A DNA stretch of 64,000 nucleotides. It comes from Prorocentrum cordatum. Its lineage: Eukaryota > Sar > Dinophyceae > Prorocentrales > Prorocentraceae. The notes under the pieces are model-generated. The model did not search any database, was not told the origin of the DNA, and saw nothing but the letters and a program-made list of their open reading frames with translations. Of this stretch, positions 29,628 through 40,504 are shown piece by piece; position 1 is the first letter of the stretch, and every line of letters starts with the position of its first letter. The position numbers were made by a program, and so were the translations under genes. Location of the stretch: NCBI GenBank assembly GCA_963575745.1, contig CAUYUJ010005725.1, positions 127,001 to 191,000 of the forward strand, in the 5' to 3' direction.

Positions 29628-29639
29628 CAATACTTAGGC

Positions 29640-29995
29640 GTAACGAAAGTTTCCTTGGAAATGCGGAAGACCTCCAGACGACCCAGACAGGATGCCTAGG
29701 CGGCCCCATGGCCCCAATATGGTTCCACGACGGCCTCAGACGGGCACGAAGATGACCTCGGGCCGACCCCAAGAAGACCCCGTGGCCCCTGCAGGATCCA
29801 GACGCAGCGTCGAAATGGCCTGGGGGCGAATCCAAGATGGCCCAAGATGTGAGCGATGCCCTGGAGACCAGGTGCGGTGGCCCCCGAGTGACCCCGAGGT
29901 GGCTGGAGCATTCCGAGAGTGCAACACCATGATCGTAAGATGACCTGGAGATGATTTCAAGATGATTTCAAGCTGGCCCGAACACGTCATACATT
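29640..29995 (+). repeat. CCCCAAGA-type quasi-periodic DNA
   Basis: Loosely repeated CCCAAGATG, GACCCCG and GATGACCTC words; two adjacent GATGATTTCAAG copies at about 29951-29972. Confidence 0.35.
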
Positions 29996-29999
29996 GGCG

Positions 30000-30317
30000 G
30001 GATTGGGTCCCACCGCGGGATGTATCCGGACCCCGTTATTTTATGGGTGGGAGTCATGTTTGGCTGGACTAAAGCTATGGTATTATAAAGGGGAACTACT
30101 CGGCAAGGATCCCGCCGAGACCACGCAAGAGGGCTTTCTTGCTAGGCTGCTAGGGGGGAGGAGGGTTCAACACAATCTGCCCCTCAACCCCATCGGGGGC
30201 CGTTGCCACGAGGGCTGCAAAGTAAGTGAGCACACAATGCCATCAGGCCCAAGTCAGAAAATTCAAGGAACTTTCGGAGCGGCGATGCAGCTTGCACCTC
30301 TCAGGGGGCGATGCTCA
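30000..30317. other. No recognisable feature
   Basis: Nothing identifiable. Confidence 0.35.
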
Positions 30318-30460
30318 TTTCCCCTGGCCTTCCGCCGCCCCTCGAGCCATCGGAGCGGCACTCGTCTTTTTTCCTCCGCTGGGGCTTTCCGCCGAGGAAG
30401 GGACACGCCAGCTTCTCGACCCCTCGAGGGCGACCCCCCTTCCTGGAACGCCCTGAACAA
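30318..30460 (+). repeat. Dispersed repeat D4, second locus
   Basis: CTTTCCGCCGAGGAAGGGAC, ACGCCAGCTTCTCGACCCC and TCGAGGGCGACCCC; nearly repeated at 30615-30715, and related to 3478 and 50750. Confidence 0.65.
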
Positions 30461-30464
30461 GAAT

Positions 30465-30605
30465 GTGATGAAAAGCACTCCGAACAAGTGTGATAAACAA
30501 CTTTGTTATCACCGTTGTTTATTATCCTAGTTTTTTATCACAGTTTGTATCACACGTGTTCGGAGTTGTTACCACACTTGTTGGTAACTCCCACCCTGGG
30601 GGTTA
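30465..30605. repeat. A/T-rich foldback between D4 copies
   Basis: ACTCCGAACAAGTGTGATAA at the left is mirrored by the reverse complement of TATCACACGTGTTCGGAGTT at the right, with further TTATCAC/GTGATAA pairs inside. Confidence 0.65.
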
Positions 30606-30614
30606 CTCTTCCCG

Positions 30615-30715
30615 CCGCCTTCCGCCGAGGAAGAGACACGCCAGCTTCTCGGCCCCATCGAGGGCAGGGCCCTTTCGGGAACACCCTGCACCTGGCAACG
30701 CCCACTCCTGGAACG
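30615..30715 (+). repeat. Dispersed repeat D4, third copy
   Basis: CTTCCGCCGAGGAAGAGACA and CGCCAGCTTCTCGGCCCCAT match 30390-30455, so the foldback sits between direct copies. Confidence 0.65.
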
Positions 30716-30719
30716 CGCT

Positions 30720-31149
30720 ACGTGGTAATCTGCCCTCCCCCCCACACTCCGCGACGGACTCCATCCCAAGAGGTCATGCGCCACAGTCGATTTGTCAGCC
30801 TTTCGCCCCACCTGATCGGGGTCATTCATATCCCGTGGGATTGAGAAGCGGCCAGGAGGGCTGACATGGACGGGCCCCGAGAACATCTGTCAAATAATGG
30901 AAGACGAGGGCGAATCCGAGAAAGAAAACGGTCCCCAGACTCCTTTCCGAGACCGACCAGTTGTTTGAGCCGCGCCCAGCTGTTGTGACGAGGGGGCCCC
31001 CGTCTCACCCCACACCCCTACTGGCCGCAGACTGTGCTGGGCCACCCGAACCAGCTCTAGCCTTGGCTGCTCCTCCCCGTCACCTTGCGTCGATCGTGGG
31101 CGAACGCACATCTCCGCACCCGCGGCCTCGCACCCCGCACATCTCCGAC
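30720..31149. other. Mostly unmatched; contains one D5 copy
   Basis: GAGCCGCGCCCAGCTGTTGT and GACGAGGGGGCCCCC (30966-31005) resemble the arms at 44590-44650 and 44930-44995. Otherwise nothing. Confidence 0.4.
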
Positions 31150-31275
31150 CCCGTGGCTGAGGGGCGTTTTTTGTCGCGGGACGTACCCGTGCGACCACGC
31201 ATCCGCGGGATCGCGCCTCGGAATCGAGACCGCGAGGGCGCGGATATGGATATGCTCGCCACTCGTGAGAGGAAT
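31150..31275 (+). repeat. Dispersed repeat D3, copy 2
   Basis: GCGTTTTTTGTCGCGGGACG, ATCCGCGGGATCGCGCCTCG and GCGAGGGCGCGGATATGGAT match the reverse complement of 15555-15690. Confidence 0.7.
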
Positions 31276-31279
31276 ACGA

Positions 31280-31412
31280 GGGGGAGGAAGAGGAGGAGCA
31301 GGAGGATGAGGAGGAAAGGAGGAGGAGAGGGAGGAGGAGGAGGAGGAGGAGGAGGAGGAGGAGGAGGAGGAGGAGAAGGAGGAGGAGGAGGAGGAGGAGG
31401 AGGAGGACAAGC
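31280..31412 (+). repeat. (GGA)n tract
   Basis: About 130 bp of nearly pure GGA repeats. Confidence 0.95.
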
Positions 31413-31626
31413 TAGGTGCGCTCGCGTCATATCTGACATCCTACCCCTCCCTCCCATCCCTTACCATGGCGTAGATCCCCTCTCTACTCGCAGTTGGATG
31501 TCGAGCAGGGCAATGATCCCGACAGGGTACGCGATGCATTGTAGAGCACGACATGGTATGGCGTAGAAGAGCACCGCAAAGCGTAACATCAACCTAGCAT
31601 TGCATTGCATGCCGTGGCATGGCACG

Positions 31627-31815
31627 GGAAATGACGCCAGCGCTGCAGCGGGAGCACGAGTCGAAACGAGCGGAAGCGCGGAAATGAGGCCAGCGCTGCA
31701 GCGGGAGCACGATTCGGAACGAGCGGAAGCACGGAAATGAGGCCAGCGCTGCAGCGGGAGCACGATTCGGAACGAGCGGGGCCCGAAAATGAAGCCGGCG
31801 CCTCAGCGAGGTCAG
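31627..31815 (+). repeat. 53-bp tandem repeat, three and a half units
   Basis: GGAAATGAGGCCAGCGCTGC, AGCGGGAGCACGATTCGGAA and CGAGCGGAAGCAC repeat three times almost unchanged and decay in the fourth. Confidence 0.92.
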
Positions 31816-31950
31816 CTTTTTGGAAAAAAATGCAGGCGAGAACCTAACTCTGGGGAAACCTGTGTAAAAAAACAGTTCGCGGAAGGGGGTCGAGCACTTT
31901 CAAGCCGTCATCAGGGGAAGAGGGAGAGTAGTATTCATATTGAGTAATTG

Positions 31951-32012
31951 TGGAGGAGGAGGAGGAGGAGGAGGAGGAGGAGGAGGAGGAGGAGGAGGAG
32001 GAGGAAGAGGAG
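31951..32012 (+). repeat. (GGA)n tract
   Basis: About 60 bp of GGA repeats. Confidence 0.95.
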
Positions 32013-33215
32013 ATAGGGCAGCCGCTCGTGAGCCGACCGAAACCCCGCCCCGCCCCACGGCCTGCCGCGAGGGGCGCCAGCCGCCCGGCGGGGGCCGCTC
32101 CAGGTTCCCTGAGGGCCGAGGCCGCGCGCTTCCGGTCGCGGCCACGGCAGCGCGCGCGCGGCCTCCTCCACGATTCCGAGGGGGGAGCAACGAGGCCACC
32201 GCCACCGATAGCCCATCCTTTTTTTTTTACCCCGCAGCGAGGCGCCCCCACGGGGCGACGCCCCTCGCATCCTCTGGCAACGTGAAGCGAAACTCGCTGC
32301 AACGGAACGTCGCCGGCATATAGAGGATGAAGACGAGGGCGAAGGAGGACGCGCAGGAGAAGGGGCAAGGGTTGTGGATGCCATGACAATGGACACTCTA
32401 ACCGTTCTACCATTGAATTAGACATGTCTTTAAAATGTTTGATACATGTCCTAGAAATGTTTGCAACATGTTTTCCTCCATGGTTGAAGCATGTTTAAAC
32501 TGTTGTTTGACATCTGGGAATTATTTGGCAACGTGCTTCCTCTCCATTGATCGTCGTCCACAGGGCAAGGGCGCTGTGCAGCGATGCCCTGCGGCCCAAG
32601 CGGCCACAGCACACGACCGCAACCACACCGAGAGAGCCCATGGGGGGGGAGAGGCGGTGGCCGACGCCTCGGCGCTGGCACGCCCGAGCACCACCCCGGT
32701 CGGTGGCGCGCGGCGGCAGTCCACAAGAAACCCTCCACAGTGGAGGCCGGTCCACAAGAAACCTTCCACAAGAAACTCAACCCTGAGACCCCAGGGCGTC
32801 CATGGACTTTTGATTTGGGAGCGTCACGCTGTCCTCAGCAAGGCCATCGAAACCCAAGAAACCTTGGGCACCCTGAAAGCAAGCAGGGCGTTTCTTGGCA
32901 TGGGCCCCCACTGTACTCCACAGGACACGAGAAATTCACTCGGCGCGGAAAGTCATTGACGCGCGCAGGGGGCAGGCAGACCTCCTCGGGTCCCGGGTGT
33001 GGCGGAAACCCCGGTGTGGCGGCGGCACCGAGTGCGGCAAGCATGGCGTTGAATGCGGCTCCGCCGGCCCTCGTTGCTCGGCCTCAGCTTCAGCGGGCAG
33101 CGCGTTGAACAATTGTTCGGCGCGGATGTCCCAATACGTGAATCTCGTCATCCGGCACTTTCTTCTGTGAGAGCCTGCGCGCGGGCAGGTCTGAGCGACA
33201 GCGTGCCGGTGATGC
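32013..33215. other. No recognisable feature
   Basis: 1.2 kb with GC-rich and mixed parts; the CCACA(A/G)GAAACC words at 32720-32780 repeat three times. No gene or known element recognised. Confidence 0.4.
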
Positions 33216-33219
33216 ACCC

Positions 33220-34180
33220 CCGTGGCGGTCCCCCGTGGGGGGGCTCAAGTGCCGTGCCTGCTGCATTGCGGTGATCGTGGGGCTCTGGAAAGGCATGCGC
33301 CCAATGCCACAAGCGGCCGCCCAAGACGTCCCGAGAGTATGGACGTCCACGGGCCCGTGACACAACCCTTGGCGGCTCCATCCTGGGTGGCCCAAGTGTC
33401 ATGCTTGATACTTTTCTGAGAGCGTAGGCCGCTGCGAAAAAAGCGCGTCCAGCGCCGCGAACTGGCGATTTGCTGGAGACACCCCCACCATCTAGGCTGG
33501 CCGACAACACCGTGGGAGGCCCAAGAGGCACGCCTCCCTCGTCGCGGCGATCATGGGGCTCTGAGAAGAGGACTGGGCCCAAACTGGCATGTCGCCTGAC
33601 AGGTCCCAGAAAACTGGGCGCGGCCTTGCCTGTGGAACATCCTTAGTCGGCACTTCCTGGGAAACCCCAAGTACCATGTCTGTTAAATCGCGGCAGAGAA
33701 TCCCCGCCACTGGCCCAGAAGAGGCGATTCGACTGAAGAGTCCGGGCAAATCTGGGCACGAACTGGCCCGTGGAAGACCCCCGGTCGACACGCCCTCGAT
33801 CGGCCCAAATGCAGCGCCTGCTATATCGCGGTGACCCTTCGGTTCTGACATGAGGACTCGTCCTCTGGGCCACCACGAGCGTTCCGCCCGACACCGGCAA
33901 CCTGGAAGCGAACATGCCCTGACTGGCCTCCCCCTCCCTGGTCGACACCCCTGGACGACACCCCCTGGGAGGCTCCAGTGCCATGCCTGCCAGATCGCTG
34001 TGATGATTGGGGTTTGAACAGGGGCCCGTCCAATCGGCCGACACTGGCGCTTCACCTGTGGGATTTCGACAATCTGGCTGCGAATGGGCCAAAGGAACAC
34101 CCGTGGTCGAAACCTCGCGGGGGGGCCCCAGTCCTAGTCCTGCTACGTCGTGGCGAAACTGAATACGATCGAGGCTACGC
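33220..34180 (+). repeat. ~145-bp degenerate tandem array, seven units
   Basis: CCCAAGTGCCATGCCTGCTA followed by ATCGCGGTGATCGTGGGGCT-like sequence returns near 33246, 33389, 33518, 33665, 33805, 33973 and 34128 (spacing 129-168). GGTCGACAC and GGGCCCAA(A/T)CTGGC blocks are also shared. Open frames across it are shadows. Confidence 0.8.
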
Positions 34181-34199
34181 ACGAGCGGGAACGACTATG

Positions 34200-34400
34200 A
34201 GTGCATCAGAGTACGGATGAGGCTGGGTATGGGCGATTCTGAGAATGAGTGGGTCTGAGTGTGTGGGTGAGTCTGAGCGTGAGTGAGTCTGGGTTTGTGT
34301 GGATACGAGCGAAAACATCAGAGTATGGGCGCGTTTGAATGTGAGCGGGTCTGAGCGTGAACGGTCTGCGTATGAGTGAATGTGAATATCACTGGGAGGG
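34200..34400 (+). repeat. GT-rich minisatellite (GTCTGAGTGTGAGTG)
   Basis: GGGTCTGAGTGTG, GAGTCTGAGCGTGAG and GGGTCTGAGCGTGA variants at a period of ~20-22 bp. Confidence 0.75.
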
Positions 34401-34618
34401 AAGTGACCGTGGTGGAAAAGCAACACTAGCAACAAACAACATAGTTCGGACACGGGACATAACAGTACTGTCGATGGGTGGGCACCACGATGAGGAGGCA
34501 CCCGCACACTTCTCTGAGGAACTCCATGTGACGCCCTCGCAGCCGCATTGCATCGCGTCGCATCACCCTGCGTTCGACAGCGCCGTCGCCCGCAGCTGCA
34601 GCGGCGGGGGCAGGACGT

Positions 34619-34670
34619 TTCCTCCTCCTCCTCCTCCTCCTCCTCCTCCTCCTCCTCCTCCTCCCCCAGT
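34619..34670 (+). repeat. (TCC)n tract
   Basis: About 50 bp of TCC repeats. Confidence 0.95.
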
Positions 34671-34849
34671 CCTTCCTCCCTCCTCCATTATCGATCCCTC
34701 CTAGGCACGTCGCTGCGCCACCAAGTTCGATCATGTCGCGCTCCGACGGGCCGCACGGCGCGCGGCTTTCTACGGCACTGGAGCTGGGAGCGGCGAGGGG
34801 CGGATGACATGTTTATCCCTCCTCCTGCCTCCCCCCTCCCTCCGGCTCC

Positions 34850-35110
34850 CGCCACCTACCTCCTCCTCCTCCTCCTCCTTCTCCTCCTCCTCCTCCTCCT
34901 CCTCCTCCCTCTTCCTCCTCCTCCTCCTCCTCTTCCTCCTCTCTCCTCCTCCTCCTCCTCCTCCTCCTCCTCCTCCTCCTCGTTCTCCTCATCCTCCGCC
35001 CCTCCTCCCTCCCTCCCTCCCTCTCTCCCTCCTCCCTCCTCCTTCCTCCTCCTCCTCCTCCTCCTCCTCCTCCTCCTCCTCCTCCTTCTCCCTCCTCCCT
35101 TCCGTCTCCC
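34850..35110 (+). repeat. Long (TCC)n tract with CTTCC/CCCTCC interruptions
   Basis: 260 bp of almost pure pyrimidine on the plus strand. Confidence 0.95.
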
Positions 35111-35201
35111 TTGTCCTTCCTGCTCCCTCCGCCCTGCTGTTGCAGGGGGCTTACGCACCGTGGCACATCGCCGCCCCGCGGCCAGAGCTACGCTGTGAGG
35201 A

Positions 35202-35355
35202 GGTTAGCATCAGGTCAGGACGACAAAAATGCAAAATGGCCAAAACATATTCAAAAAAAATAGCCTAACAATAATTCAAAAATCGTCCCCGGACTATGTT
35301 TTACTATTTTTGAATATTCCTCCTGTAGAGGGAGAAGCCCGACTTAAGGTTAGCA
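35202..35355 (+). mobile_element. M4 element, copy 3, with perfect 8-bp duplication
   Basis: The element 35210-35347 (TCAGGTCAGGACG to GAGGGAGAAGCCCGACTTAA) is bracketed by GGTTAGCA at 35202-35209 and 35348-35355. The left terminal repeat is decayed; the A/T-rich core (ATTCAAAAATCGTCC) matches copy 1. Confidence 0.88.
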
Positions 35356-35359
35356 GCAT

Positions 35360-36538
35360 ATGGGCGCTTCCCCACCGATTCCCGTTGAGACGACACCCGG
35401 ACGAGGATGAAATCGAGAAGCTCTGAGATCCGGCGGTTCCAGAGGATGTCTCGGGCGCCGCGGCCTTCTCGGAGCGTTCCGGAACGCTGTGAGAGCGTTC
35501 GGGAACGCTCTGGACCAGATTCCTCCTCGTCCTAGCCTCGTCCGACGCGTGCTCACAAGACCACTCTGACTGACTTTGCGCATCAGCTGCCACGGGCCGG
35601 CGGCCACCGGCGCGAGCGCACCCCAGTGTGAGCCGCGGGAGAGACGAACAAGGCACAACCCCTTTCTCTGCCGGGATGGCCGGCGCCGAGGTCGTGCCGC
35701 AGCGCTCGTGCTCCATCTTCTACCCCATCCCGTCCGCAGGTACAAAGCGATGTTAATGCTCAATACGGCTGCGCCGCAGCCATTCTTGTGCATTTGCATC
35801 CTGAGGTCTCTCTTTGGACCATGGGGGTGGTAAAGCCTCCGGCTCCTGAGAGTTGGTGACAAGCCCGCGGAAAGAATAGCATTGCGACAAGCACCTAAAT
35901 GCCTAAATGAGGTTGGGGGTGAACCTAGGATCCCACTCCCTGCGTGGGCGTTTGGCTCGTTGGACCTCGGGGACGTGGCAGCGGCCAAGGTGCCGTTGCG
36001 CTATCTCAGAGATGGGGCGTCATGCTAACACTCTTTGACAGCCACGGGGCAGATCCTGGCGTACATGAGTGCCGCGCCGCTCGTGCCCCTTTCTCTTCAG
36101 GCCCCAAGGCAGCGCCTGCAGCACCGGCGGCGACGTCTCTGGCCCAGGCGACGCATGATCGGACTGGGATATCGGTCTAGGCGGACTGTGCGTCGGATCG
36201 GGCTGCATCGACACGGAGTCGAAATCAGATCGGATCGGCTGCGCCAAGATGCACAACAACACCATGCAAGCACCCCAGAAATCTAGTGTCTTGATTTTCC
36301 GCTAGGGGTTCCCGAAGTCCAGACTCTTTCCCCAATGCCCGTTCTTCATCCCGAGTGGTCTCCTACTGGTCATGGGGCCTGGCGAGGGCCCGAGGGCCCC
36401 CCGAAGCCGACCACGGTCATCAACCTGCCGCCATGCTTTGTTCACGTCGCGGGCACATCCGGGGCGGATCGCCGGACTCTCGGAATCGAATCGGGCCGGG
36501 CCGGTCGGAAAACGAATCGAATCGGACCGAGAGATCGA
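35360..36538. other. No recognisable feature
   Basis: GAGCGTTC(C/G)GGAACGCT-type inverted words at 35470-35515; otherwise no repeat or coding sequence I can identify. Confidence 0.35.
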
Positions 36539-36539
36539 A

Positions 36540-36579
<40 letters not shown>

Positions 36580-36582
36580 TGG
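36539..36582 (+). repeat. (ACG)n tract
   Basis: Fourteen or so uninterrupted ACG repeats. Confidence 0.95.
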
Positions 36583-36724
36583 CGGAAGCCCCGACGGCCG
36601 GCGGCGGGGTCCGCCTTGCAGCAGGCGGATGAACTCGTTGTAGCGGAGCAGCCCCTGGCCTGCGACGCCGCGGGCGGGGGGTCCCCGCCATCGCTCGGGC
36701 TCCCATGCCCCGTGCATTCGTCGA

Positions 36725-36820
36725 CTTCGTGCGTTTTATGTTCTGCGCAGACTGGTCCGAAATGCTCCTCGATGGTCCTCGCCAGGAAAAATTCGCACGT
36801 CCGAGCGGTGCCAGGTGTCT
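36725..36820 (+). repeat. Dispersed repeat D2, copy 2
   Basis: TTCGTGCGTTTTATGTTCTG, TGCTCCTCGATGGTCCTCGC and TTCGCACGTCCGAGCGGTGC, as at 9375-9476. Confidence 0.7.
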
Positions 36821-37979
36821 GGCCTGAGCTGGATCGAACTGCGAGGTCGGATCGGAGCGGAAACGGATCGGATGTCGTCTGACTCGGCGCGGGATCCAGT
36901 TCCCACCTCACACACATCGTCTCCCTGCCCACCTGGGTGTCCTCGAGGACCTGGACCCCCAAAGCGACCCCATCGTGTGAATCGCAAGCAGAAAGGGAGG
37001 CCTTGTACATTCGAGGAGGCGGAGGAGGTGGTGGATGAGCGGGCAGATGCTCAGAAGAAAAAGAAACATGAGGAAGGAGGAACAGGTCTAACAGCAGGAG
37101 ACGAGGAGCAGGATAACCAACGGCTGACGGAGGTGGGAAAAGGATGTGTGTGGCAACGCCGAGGATGGAATCGGACCGGGAGAGGAAGAAAGGAGGATCG
37201 GGACGGAAGAGGTGAGGAGGGAGAGAAACCAAGACGATGAAGGGAGCAATGGGGGAGTAGGATTCGAGGAGGAGGAGGAGGAGGAGGAGGAGGAGGAGGA
37301 GGAGGAGGAGAGAGAAAAGAGCACATGGACACATTGTCCTATCCTAACCTCACTGGATGGGGCCAGCCGGTCCCGACAAGCTGGTGGATGAGGTGAAAAC
37401 CCGCAGCGCCTCTTGCACTACCTTCGGGGCCTCTTGGTGGCTTGAGAAGAAGCCCTTACTGGTTCTTGCGAGGTGAATTCTGCCGCCGTTTGCGACTCGG
37501 CTCGCGCTTCTTGCAGAGATGTCGGCCGTCGGCCGTCGGCGCCTTGCCACACACCGAACCAATCATCGCGAGCATTCGCGCCAAAAGTGCATTCCGCGAG
37601 CACCGTGAGCGTCGCGAGCTCCGATCGACACGGCTCCTCGGACGGCCTTCAGCTCCGGGAGGGAGAGAAGCCGGCACCCCGGCCCGCGGGCGGAGCTCTC
37701 TCCGACGGGGGGGCCCGGAGTTTCGGCGACGTCGAAGACCCGGAAGGACAGGGCGATTTTGCGGCGGCGAGTGGGGAAGTGACGACCGTGGCCGTCGGGC
37801 CCGCTGCCGCACAAGAGAGGAGGCCGCGTCCCACGTGCCAGCCCGCGGGAGCTCGCCGACAGGGGCCCTCGCCCCCGACGCTCGCGGCCGAGGAGGAGGC
37901 CGAGGAGGGCGAGGGGGACGAGGACTCCACTCCGCTCAGCTCCACCCTCTGGGGCGGGCGGCACGCCCGGGGCCCACTC
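36821..37979. other. Mostly unmatched, with one (GGA)n tract
   Basis: (GGA)n at 37262-37312. The remainder is GC-rich with open frames on several strands and no domain. Confidence 0.4.
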
Positions 37980-39110
37980 CGACACCACCCCAGCCATCTT
38001 ATCGGCGTAGGCGTTTCCCTTGGCGCCGAAACCGAGCGCGGGAACAACTAACTGATTTGGCTCATCGTCTACATGGCTGGACATCCAAATTACCTGGATC
38101 TCAGATGGACTAGACCCTCTGGAGCGGATGGCAACTCGAATACGAACCTAGAAGTCCCCGTCGGCCCCGCGAGAACAGAATTCATCACGATTCGGTGCCA
38201 TCTGCTCCACAGGGCGTATTATCGGTATTCGAGTGATCACGGCCGCTGCTATGTTCGAGGGCGAGGGCGAGCGCAAGGAGCTCAGCATGCGGCACTGTCT
38301 GGCGTGCGCCTGGAAGCCCGTCGATCACTCCGCCCACTGGCATCCATCGGCCACCTCCGCCACCATCCTGCTTCACGGTAACAGCAGCTGCGCCGATGCG
38401 GCGCCTGCGAGTGTCCGACGAGTAGGCCCCGCCCGAGCCATCGCCGAAAATGTGCAGCACGTCCCAGCCGTGCTCCCAGGAGCCGAGCGTAGCCCCGACA
38501 AGCACGAACCAGTCGGCCTTGGACTCGTCGAACGTCGGAGTGGTCATGGCGACGGGGCGAAAGCCACGGAGCCAGAGGGCGGGGTCCTGCTCCACGCCCG
38601 CGCGAGCCTGAGCAACGATGTGATCCGAGGCCTCGAACGCCTTGTGCCCTACCTTGCACGGGCACTCCCACGGGTAACGGAAGAGGCTCTCGCGAGCAGA
38701 GTGGCAGCGCTGGCAGAACTCGTCGGAGTTGCACCCCGCACGATGCTGGCGCTCTCGCGGCCACTGACCCCCGCTCACCACGACCATGTACTGGGCCCAC
38801 TGGTCCATGGCCCCCTGCACAAGGAAGCGCTGAAACTCGCGCTGGATGTGCATCATGCCCGCGCCGTTGCTGAGACTCTCACCAAGCTCATGCAACGAAG
38901 CGGTGCGCCGCATCCGAACGCGATAATCTGACATAAGGTCCTCCAACAACTTCGACCGGTCAACCACAGCAACATCAGAATCGTCGGGTCCAGGAGACCG
39001 CCGCCCCCCTGCGCCTCGCACTCGTTGAAGAGACCCGCCAGTACGCCCAGCCCCTCGGGGATGAGGCGCAGCAGGTCGGATGGGCGGAGGCTGTCCACGC
39101 CCAGGGAGGA
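37980..39110 (-). pseudogene. LINE ORF2 fragment: start of RT, post-RT zinc knuckle and RNase H
   Basis: At 39010-39110 one minus frame reads LRPSDLLRLIPEGLGVLAGL then FNECEAQ, typical of sequence just before the first RT motifs of LINEs. The RT core is then missing. A second frame (38185-38990) holds a post-RT region with a zinc-knuckle-like CNSDEFCQRCH...CPC, then RNase H: HIFGDGSGGA (first catalytic Asp, ~38430) and QTVPHAELLALALALEH (Glu, ~38290). After a stop and frameshift the RNase H end resumes as VIWMSSHVDDEPN and AKGNAYADKMAG (~37991-38090). Deletion of the RT core plus frameshifts make this a dead copy. It ends near a (GGA)n tract at 39112-39176, the side where the ORF would continue upstream. 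Confidence 0.75.
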
Positions 39111-39111
39111 G

Positions 39112-39178
39112 AAGGAGGAGGAGGAGGAGGAGGAGGAAGAGGAGGAGGAGGAGGAGGAGGAGGAGGAGCAGGAGTAGA
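39112..39178 (+). repeat. (GGA)n tract
   Basis: About 65 bp of GGA repeats next to the LINE fragment. Confidence 0.95.
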
Positions 39179-39469
39179 GGAGTGAGGAGGGCAGGATGAG
39201 GGCAAGGGAAGGGAGGAAAAAGAAGGGCAACGGTTGTGGCTGCCGTCCCACCCTCGACACGAGGAAGCAGCAGCGGCAGCACCATCGGTTTCGAGCACCC
39301 CACGGCCGTCTCGGTCGAAGAACGCCATCATGCGCGCCGCCTCCTCCTCCGTGACGAAATTGTGGGCGCGATCCTGGTGACGCCCGCGGCTTCCAGACCG
39401 TCACCCTGGGCACTGCCCCGCCCCCGTGACATCCACTCGAGCATTAGGAAGGGAGCGCAGAAAAAAATG
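39179..39469. other. No recognisable feature
   Basis: Nothing identifiable. Confidence 0.35.
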
Positions 39470-39790
39470 AGACACTTCGGGATCTCTTTGGGGGCGTCTT
39501 GGACATCTTGTGGCTCGCCAGGCATGCAACGAATTAGGAACAAAAACGAAAGCGGATTCGTTCAGGCCTCGGCCTCTGGGGATGTCTTGGTCTACTTGGC
39601 TCTTTTGGGGCTTTCTTGGAGTCCCTTGGGGCGCCTCGGAGCTCTCCTGGGGCAATTTCGGAGGTCCCTCGGGGTTCTCCCGGTGCACGTCTGCGATCTC
39701 TGGGGGCTCCCTGGAGCGTCTCAAGGGCCATCCGATGGCTGCCTCGTGGGCGTCTCGGGGTCACCATGCGGGCCCTTTCTCGTGCCAGCC
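39470..39790 (-). repeat. TCTTGGGG-type quasi-periodic DNA
   Basis: GGGGGCGTCTTGG, TTTTGGGGCTTTCTTGGAG and CTCGGGGTTCTCC words at ~15-30 bp spacing; the reverse complement of the CCCCAAGA-type stretches. Confidence 0.4.
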
Positions 39791-39834
39791 CCGCCCCTCC
39801 CCTCCCCTCGGCACGCCCGCAATGGGTAGGGGAA

Positions 39835-39970
39835 AAATGGGCACGATGCCCAACAGCAGAACGCTGTCCAAGAAAACGACAGCGGCCGCTGCTGGGCAGG
39901 CGAGCTTGTGTTTACAATGGACAACCACCGCGGCGACGCCGACATCGAATCCTGCTCAGACTGGTGAAAC
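39835..39970 (+). repeat. Dispersed repeat D1, copy 2
   Basis: CCCGCAATGGG...AAAAATGGGCACGATGCC and GACAGCGGCCGCTGCTGGGC; one frame reads KKTTAAAAGQASLCLQWTTT. It abuts an M5 element. Confidence 0.7.
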
Positions 39971-39971
39971 G

Positions 39972-40128
39972 GCAAAAACACATAAGCACAACTTTTTCGA
40001 AGCTCCAGACGGACTTCTTGGATCCGCGCCAGGGGCGGCGCTGGCGGCGCCATCAGAGGGGGGCCGAGCGCCGATCCAAGAAAACCACGCGCAGCTCCGC
40101 AAACTCATGATTATGCCGCTGTCTCTCC
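39972..40128. mobile_element. M5 foldback element, copy 1
   Basis: Left arm CGAAGCTCCAGACGGACTTC and TTGGATCCGCGCC; right arm GCGCCGATCCAAGAAAACCA and CGCGCAGCTCC, its reverse complement with mismatches. A (GGA)n tract starts 3 bp later. Confidence 0.75.
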
Positions 40129-40130
40129 TT

Positions 40131-40322
40131 CAAGGAGGAGGGGGAGGAGGAGGAGGAGGAGGAGGAGGAGGAGGAGGAGGAGGAGGAGGAGGAGGAGGAG
40201 GAGGGGGAGGAGGAGGAGGAGTAGGGGAGGAGGAGGAGGAGGAGGAGGAGGAGGAGGAGGAGGAAGGAGGAGGAGGAGGAGGGAGGAGGAGGAGGAGGAA
40301 GGAGGAGGAGGTAGTAGGAGGT
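40131..40322 (+). repeat. Long (GGA)n tract
   Basis: About 190 bp of GGA with a few GGGGGA and GTA interruptions. Confidence 0.95.
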
Positions 40323-40504
40323 GGACTCTGCGCGCCTTGCTCCCGTGCCCATCTCGGCCCCCCACTCTCCCAGGCCCGCCCGGCGCCGCCTCTGCCCACC
40401 CGCCCCTCACTTCCGGCACCCGCGCCGACCCTGCGACACCCCCGCCGACCACGGCGGGGCCCCCCGAGCCACCCGGCGCGCCCGCGGGCGGCCCCCGATT
40501 TTCC

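Noticed and set aside
32385-32425. tRNA-like D-arm (AATTCAATGGTAGAACGG on the minus strand)
   Set aside because: No matching anticodon stem, T-arm or acceptor stem could be found around it.
35350-35988. 212-codon minus frame
   Set aside because: No domain, no codon-bias contrast with the other frames, and overlapping open frames on the plus strand.
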